From the NCBI GenBank assembly GCA_035555435.1, contig DATMGN010000045.1, forward strand, positions 1-7,605: a stretch of DNA of 7,605 nt, in the 5' to 3' direction. Positions 1-4,975 of the stretch are shown in pieces. The position numbers were made by a program, and so were the translations under genes. Position 1 is the first letter of the stretch, and every line of letters begins with the position of its first letter. Origin of the DNA: 73-13 sp035555435 (GTDB lineage: Bacteria; Actinomycetota; Actinomycetes; Actinomycetales; Microbacteriaceae). The notes under the pieces are model-generated. The model worked only from the letters and a program-made list of their open reading frames with translations. It had not been told where the DNA came from and ran no database searches.

Positions 1-1303
<1,303 letters not shown>

Positions 1304-1307
<4 letters not shown>

Positions 1308-1516
1308 GCCTGCAATTGTCGCATGCCGACCCGCGTCATCAGCCAACCCTGGGGCGGTGCCGTGCGCTCCGCGTGGCGCGCGCACAGATCATAGGAATGC
1401 GGCTCGGCGGTCGTGGCGAGCGGGCCGAGCACGGCCATCTGATCGGCATACACGTAGGTGAGCGTCGCGACCGCCTCATGGCCGCACCCCACCCGGCTGC
1501 ACCTTCTTGCGTCCAT
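1304..1516 (-). CDS. DUF3499 family protein, small putative zinc-binding protein
   Basis: A 70-residue protein that I recognise as the actinobacterial DUF3499 family from its core: RRCSRVGCGHEAVATLTYVY near the N-terminus, then AVLGPL, EPHSYDLCARHAER (39-52) and GW. Its function is unknown. Cys6 and Cys11 (C-x4-C), with Cys45 and His48 (C-x2-H), could form a small zinc site; this is inference. The start at ATG 1516 fits the family, whose proteins begin just before the first CSR motif. The open frame continues upstream, but that part is antisense to the divergent gene and resembles nothing. No Shine-Dalgarno precedes the ATG. Instead a TACGGT hexamer ends 7 bases before it, suggesting a leaderless mRNA. 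The stop overlaps the GTG of ahcY by four bases, so the two are co-transcribed. As I recall, the M. tuberculosis homologue (Rv3258c) is also divergent from a zincin-like gene (Rv3259). Confidence 0.88.
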
Positions 1517-1523
1517 CGGCTTG

Positions 1524-1529
1524 ACCGTA
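1524..1529 (-). promoter_or_regulatory. Predicted -10 element (TACGGT) for the DUF3499-ahcY operon
   Basis: TACGGT matches the actinobacterial -10 consensus TANNNT, and exactly seven bases separate it from the ATG at 1516. Transcription would therefore start at or within a base of that A, giving a leaderless mRNA. This agrees with the absence of a Shine-Dalgarno. No clear -35 is seen at 16-18 bases upstream, which lies inside the opposite gene. The hexamer shares the TA at 1528-1529 with the -10 of the plus-strand gene. Confidence 0.6.
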
Positions 1530-1533
1530 CACT
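1528..1533 (+). promoter_or_regulatory. Predicted -10 element (TACACT) for the zincin-like gene
   Basis: TACACT fits TANNNT well, and seven bases (CGGGAGG) separate it from the GTG at 1541, placing the expected transcription start at that GTG. The GGGAGG that touches the start codon looks like a Shine-Dalgarno, but it has no spacing and so cannot act as a normal one. No good -35 is seen; the expected place falls inside the first codons of the DUF3499 gene. Confidence 0.62.
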
Positions 1534-1540
1534 CGGGAGG

Positions 1541-1975
1541 GTGGCCAGGCCTGCACGACGCTCCGTCCCGCGCGGACGCCCCCGCAGCCGCCACGGCCGC
1601 CTCATGCGCAACGTCGTGACGGGGCCGTATCTGCCGCCGCTCACGACGAGGATCATCCTCTTCGAGTCGACCGTCGCGTCGATGGCCGAGTACCTCACCG
1701 ATCTGTGGCCCGAGGAGCTCGCCGAGGTGCGCTTCGAGGTCGCCGGGATTCCAGCGGGCCGCGTGTCGGACGAGCGGGTCGACCGCTGGCAGGTCGACCG
1801 GGCGAACCGGCGCGTGGTCCTCTACCGGGTGCCGATCGAGCGCCTCACCCGGTTCCACATCCGCGACGAGTACCACCTCGTGCTCGTGATCGAGTCCTGC
1901 GTCGTGCGCGCCGTCGCCGAGCTCCTCGGCAAGGACCCGTGGGACCTCGCACCGGAGCGCTTCCGCCACTTCTAG
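1541..1975 (+). CDS. Zincin-like 'metallopeptidase family' protein lacking HExxH
   Basis: A 144-residue protein resembling the actinobacterial branch of the zincin_1 (PF06262) family, judged by its basic N-terminus with RHGR (17-20), the TGPYLPPL segment (27-34), an acidic helix before WPEELAEVRFEVAGIP (56-71), VVLYRVPIERL (92-102) and a C-terminal helix ending AELLGKDPWDLAP (126-138). Classical members carry a zinc-binding HExxH in that helix. Here the matching stretch is VIESCVVRAVAELL (116-129), so only a glutamate is kept and peptidase activity is unlikely. Other actinobacterial members next to DUF3499 are also degenerate in my memory. It is probably a structural or regulatory protein, but its function is unknown. 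The GTG 1541 start is preferred because it keeps the RHGR motif, has a -10 seven bases upstream, and no other in-frame start lies between it and ATG 1604, which would remove conserved residues. The TAG stop is part of a CTAG flanking the hairpin downstream. Confidence 0.82.
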   Translation: MARPARRSVPRGRPRSRHGRLMRNVVTGPYLPPLTTRIILFESTVASMAEYLTDLWPEELAEVRFEVAGIPAGRVSDERVDRWQVDRANRRVVLYRVPIERLTRFHIRDEYHLVLVIESCVVRAVAELLGKDPWDLAPERFRHF

Positions 1976-2059
1976 GCCCGCTCAATGTGCTCGTTCGCAC
2001 CCAGAGTGCGCGGTAGTACCCGCACAGTGGGTGGGAACGTGCACTTTGAGCGGGGCTAG
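1972..2059. repeat. Large imperfect palindrome flanked by CTAG; probable bidirectional terminator or REP/MITE-like element
   Basis: Bases 1977-2012 pair with 2019-2054 around a six-base loop (2013-2018). I count 30 Watson-Crick pairs among 36 positions, with single mismatches at 1986, 1991, 1997 and 2011 and a double one at 2004-2005. The outer ten bases, CCCGCTCAAT against CCCGCTCAAA, are nearly identical. Past one mismatch (1976/2055) both ends finish in CTAG, at 1972-1975 and 2056-2059. The hairpin fills the whole gap between the convergent zincin-like and UDP-glucose dehydrogenase genes. As RNA it would fold strongly on either strand and could end transcription from both sides, although there is no U-tract. 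The terminal symmetry and possible 4-base target duplication also suit a small mobile palindrome. The structure is directly visible; its role is inferred. Confidence 0.85.
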
Positions 2060-3372
2060 GGTCGGCCCATCCCTCGGTAGGTCCAGCCGGCAGAACGCCA
2101 TGCCGCCGGATCGAGGACGTTGCGCCCGTCGATGATGGTCGGCTCCGGCGCCGAGATCGCCCCGCTCGCCGCGGCATCGAGCTCGCGATACTCGGGCCAC
2201 TCGGTCACAAGGACGACGACCTGCGCACCGCGGATCGCGGCCGCGGCGTCGGCCTCGTAGCGCAGCTGCGGCTGCAGCGCTCGCGCGGTCTCGATCGCCG
2301 CAGGGTCGCTGGCCACGACCTGGACGCCGAGCCCGTGCAGCCGCACGGCGACGTCGAGCGCGGGCGAATCCCGCACGTCGTCCGAGTGGGGCTTGAACGC
2401 GAGTCCGAGGACCGCGACGCGGGCGTCGTGGCGGCGCTCGCCGAGCGCGTCGAGCACGAGGGAGACGATGCGGTCTCGTCGGCGCAGGTTGATCGCGTCG
2501 ACCTCCTTGAGGAACGCGACAGACCGGCCCACCCCGAGTTCTTCGGCCCGAGCGGTGAACGCGCGGATGTCCTTCGGCAGGCAGCCGCCGCCGAATCCGG
2601 CCCCCGCGTTGAGGAAGCGGCGGCCGATGCGGGCGTCCATCCCGATCGCGTCGGCGAGCGTCGTGACATCCGCCCCGGTCGCCTCGGCGATCTCCGCCAT
2701 GGCGTTGATGAAGGAGATCTTCGTCGCGAGAAATGCGTTCGCGGCGACCTTGACGAGTTCCGCCGTCGCCCAGTCGGCGACGATTCGCGTCGTGCCACGC
2801 GCGATGATCGGTGCGTACACGGCGTCGAGGGTCGCGACCTCGGAGCGGCTCTCGAGCGCCTCACCGGGCGCGACGCCGTAGACGAGCCGATCGGGCTCGA
2901 GCGTGTCCTGGACGGCGTAACCCTCACGAAGGAACTCGGGGTTCCAGACGAGTGCGGCGCCGGCCGCGGTGACGATGGGCGCGAGGCGTGCCGCGGTGCC
3001 GACGGGCACGGTCGACTTGCCGACGACGAGCGATCCGGCGCGGATCACGCGGCCGAGTGCCGCCACGGCCGCGTTCACATAGCTCAGGTCCGCGGCTGCG
3101 CCGTCGGCGCGCTGCGGAGTGCCGACCGCGACGAAGTGCACGTCCGCGTCCGCGGCCGCCGCGAACTCGGTCGTGAATCGCAGGCGACCAGCGGCGAGCT
3201 GTGCTTGGAGCAGTGGCGCGAAGCCCGGCTCGTGGAAGGGTGGCTCGCCGCGGCCGAGCCGCGCGATCTTCGCCTCGTCGACGTCGATGCCGACGACGTC
3301 GTGCCCAATCGACGCCATCGCGGCCGCATGCACCGCCCCGAGATAGCCGCAGCCGATGACACTGATCCTCAC
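2056..3372 (-). CDS. ugd: UDP-glucose 6-dehydrogenase (UDP-glucose/GDP-mannose dehydrogenase family)
   Basis: This cytosolic enzyme oxidises UDP-glucose twice with NAD+ to give UDP-glucuronate, a precursor for acidic envelope polysaccharides. It has 438 residues, the normal length. The N-terminal Rossmann fold begins at residue 3 with VIGCGYLG (5-12, GxGYxG) and GIDVDEAKIARL. Then follow GTPQRADGAADLS-like residues (84-97), KSTVPVGT (119-126), NPEFLREG (144-151, catalytic Glu147), ELVKVAANAFLATKISFINA (205-224, Lys208), and the nucleophile motif GFGGGCLPKD (259-268, Cys264). The C-terminal UDP-binding domain carries GLAFKPHSDDVRDSPALD (323-340) and ends with VTEWPEY and IDGRNVLD. All catalytic residues are present. 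The GTG at 3372 directly precedes the Rossmann strand. No Shine-Dalgarno is seen, but a TAGGCT -10 lies seven bases upstream. The gene follows the DUF5719 gene after 22 bases, so it may be read both from that operon and from its own promoter. Specificity for UDP-glucose over another sugar nucleotide is inferred. Confidence 0.94.
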   Translation of the reverse strand: MRISVIGCGYLGAVHAAAMASIGHDVVGIDVDEAKIARLGRGEPPFHEPGFAPLLQAQLAAGRLRFTTEFAAAADADVHFVAVGTPQRADGAAADLSYVNAAVAALGRVIRAGSLVVGKSTVPVGTAARLAPIVTAAGAALVWNPEFLREGYAVQDTLEPDRLVYGVAPGEALESRSEVATLDAVYAPIIARGTTRIVADWATAELVKVAANAFLATKISFINAMAEIAEATGADVTTLADAIGMDARIGRRFLNAGAGFGGGCLPKDIRAFTARAEELGVGRSVAFLKEVDAINLRRRDRIVSLVLDALGERRHDARVAVLGLAFKPHSDDVRDSPALDVAVRLHGLGVQVVASDPAAIETARALQPQLRYEADAAAAIRGAQVVVLVTEWPEYRELDAAASGAISAPEPTIIDGRNVLDPAAWRSAGWTYRGMGRP

Positions 3373-3379
3373 CCGCGGG

Positions 3380-3385
3380 AGCCTA
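3380..3385 (-). promoter_or_regulatory. Predicted -10 element (TAGGCT) giving a leaderless ugd transcript
   Basis: On the minus strand TAGGCT (TANNNT) is followed by seven bases, CCCGCGG, and then the GTG of ugd. This is the same spacing as at both divergent promoters near 1528. The region is only 22 bases long and has no Shine-Dalgarno at a working distance, which favours a leaderless start. No convincing -35 is present; its expected place lies in the last codons of the DUF5719 gene. Confidence 0.5.
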
Positions 3386-3394
3386 GCCGAGCGA

Positions 3395-4975
3395 TCAGAC
3401 GTGGACGCGCACCGGTCGCGCGAGCGGCGCTGCCGGCAGCACGGGCGACTGCGCGATGAGCCCGTCAATGCCGCTGCGCACCGCCGCACGGAGCCCGGTC
3501 ATCCCGCTCAGCGCGTACTCGGCCCGAGGATCGACGGGGATCGAAGTGCTGGCCCCGGCCGGGATCTCGACGGCTTGCTCGCCGTCGGGGCCGGCGACGT
3601 CGACCGTCCGATCCTCCGCCGTCGCATTCGCGATCGTGAGGGTGACCGCCTGCGCGTCGGGGGTGACGACGATCGCCTGCTCGCCCAGCTCGGCCGCCGG
3701 CGCGTACCAGGCGAAGTCGATGCCCTCGGGCCCCAAGGTGCTCGCCCGGACGGCCCCGACGATCGGCTCGTCGGCCCTCACGACAACCGTGTACTCGCCG
3801 GCCGCGAGCGCGGCGATCGGGACCTCCGACACCGCGTCCGGAGTGAGCTCGACGTCGAAGGAGGTGGCCTCGGGGGTCGCCGGTGCTTCCGCGTGCGCGT
3901 GCGCGTCGGTCGCCGACTCGGCCTCTTCCTCGCGCGGGTTCGCGAGTGCGTCGGCGAGGCTCGATCCCGCGGGGATGACGGCGACGCTCGCGACGACGGT
4001 CTGGCCGCCGGGCGCGAAGAGGCGCAACGTCGCCATCGTGTCGTCCTCGTCGACCGGGGTGGCGTTGATGACGCTCAGCGCGTCCTCCCCCGCGACCTGG
4101 ATCCCGGTCATCACGAGCGTGGTCGACGTGCTCTGCTGGCCCATGAGGTCGACGCCGCCCGGCGTCAACGTGCGGATGATCGACTGCTGGACGAACGCTG
4201 CGACATTGCCCCCGGTGCTCGTGATGCCGATGACGGGAGCGCGCTGCTCGAGCGAGAACCCGCTGACCGGGATGACGCGCTGCGCGCCGGCGGGGACCAC
4301 GATCCCGCGCAGGCCGGCCGCCGAGATCGATCCCGACTCCCCGTGGAGGCTCAGGTCGACGACCGCCTCGACGTTCGACGGGTTGATGATCGTCAGGAGC
4401 GAGGTCCGACCGAGCTGGGTGGAGCCGCCGATGATCCACGAGCGCAGCGTCGGCTGCGCGCAGGAGGCGGTCGCGTAGCCGACGACGTTGCCGGTCTCGG
4501 CGCGCACTCTGCTGCTCTGAATGCCGGCGACGATCGGCTCGGCGCCGTCGACCGGGGTGACGAACGCGATCTGCGGTGCGAGGCGCGTCCCGCCGGTCCC
4601 GGCATCCGACTGCGCGAGCGGCGCGGTCGAGATGTCGCCGGACAGGGCGCCGAATGTCACGTACGGACGGTCCCCGATGGGCGTCGCCTCGCTCGCGTTC
4701 TGTCCTGAGTCGTCGGCGAGGCGCAGCAGGGGGCCGGGGCACACGAGCAGCTGCGCGGCCGGCTCGGGGTGGACGGTGACGACGGGGACCTCGACGGAGA
4801 GCACCGGCGGGTTGACGAAGATCGCGGCACCGGCGACCGCGACCGCGATGCCGACACCGACGAGTCCTCCCGTCGCTCGCGCGCCCCAGATCGCGACGGA
4901 GCGTGCGGAGATCCGCGCGCGCGCCCGGTCTGCACCCGAGTCGAGCTGTTCCTGGTCGAACTGGGGGTCGCTCAT
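3395..4975 (-). CDS. DUF5719 family membrane-anchored extracytoplasmic protein
   Basis: A 526-residue protein with an acidic cytoplasmic N-terminus (1-30), one membrane segment at about 34-54 and a large exported part rich in Ala, Val, Thr and Gly with beta-sandwich character. I assign it to DUF5719 from the stretch around 179-210, where SWIIGGSTQLGRT leads into a strand-turn-strand with LLTIINPSNVEAVVDLSL; such proteins are typical of actinobacteria beside large GT2 glycosyltransferases. Its function is unknown. The only cysteines, Cys79 and Cys172, are both exported and could form a disulfide. A low-complexity acidic and histidine-containing linker at 349-372 separates the conserved part from a C-terminal beta-rich domain (about 373-526). 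The ATG at 4975 overlaps the glycosyltransferase stop as ATGA and has a clear AGGAG six bases upstream, so translation is coupled. It may help in assembling or exporting the glycosyltransferase product; that is inference from context. Confidence 0.85.
   Translation of the reverse strand: MSDPQFDQEQLDSGADRARARISARSVAIWGARATGGLVGVGIAVAVAGAAIFVNPPVLSVEVPVVTVHPEPAAQLLVCPGPLLRLADDSGQNASEATPIGDRPYVTFGALSGDISTAPLAQSDAGTGGTRLAPQIAFVTPVDGAEPIVAGIQSSRVRAETGNVVGYATASCAQPTLRSWIIGGSTQLGRTSLLTIINPSNVEAVVDLSLHGESGSISAAGLRGIVVPAGAQRVIPVSGFSLEQRAPVIGITSTGGNVAAFVQQSIIRTLTPGGVDLMGQQSTSTTLVMTGIQVAGEDALSVINATPVDEDDTMATLRLFAPGGQTVVASVAVIPAGSSLADALANPREEEAESATDAHAHAEAPATPEATSFDVELTPDAVSEVPIAALAAGEYTVVVRADEPIVGAVRASTLGPEGIDFAWYAPAAELGEQAIVVTPDAQAVTLTIANATAEDRTVDVAGPDGEQAVEIPAGASTSIPVDPRAEYALSGMTGLRAAVRSGIDGLIAQSPVLPAAPLARPVRVHV

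Noticed and set aside
1308..1330. Possible SAH or SAM riboswitch before ahcY
   Set aside because: The ahcY start overlaps the preceding coding sequence, leaving no untranslated leader for an aptamer.
1517..1969. N-terminal extension of the DUF3499 frame by about 150 residues
   Set aside because: It is antisense to the zincin-like gene, resembles nothing, and would bypass the promoter-like elements at 1524-1533; the family starts just before CSR.
1976..2055. Canonical rho-independent terminator
   Set aside because: The hairpin is strong but no run of T follows the stem on either strand, so termination is possible but not of the textbook type.
3373..3489. Start of ugd further upstream at 3489
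   Set aside because: The added residues are Arg/Ser-rich, overlap the end of the DUF5719 gene, and the Rossmann fold already begins right after GTG 3372.
3891..3908. Short GCGTGC tandem repeat as a phase-variation tract
   Set aside because: Only about three imperfect units of six bases; changes would stay in frame and alter only a linker.
3356..4708. Plus-strand frames of up to 450 codons opposite the DUF5719 gene
   Set aside because: Compositionally biased, with no domain and no promoter or ribosome binding site; shadow frames.
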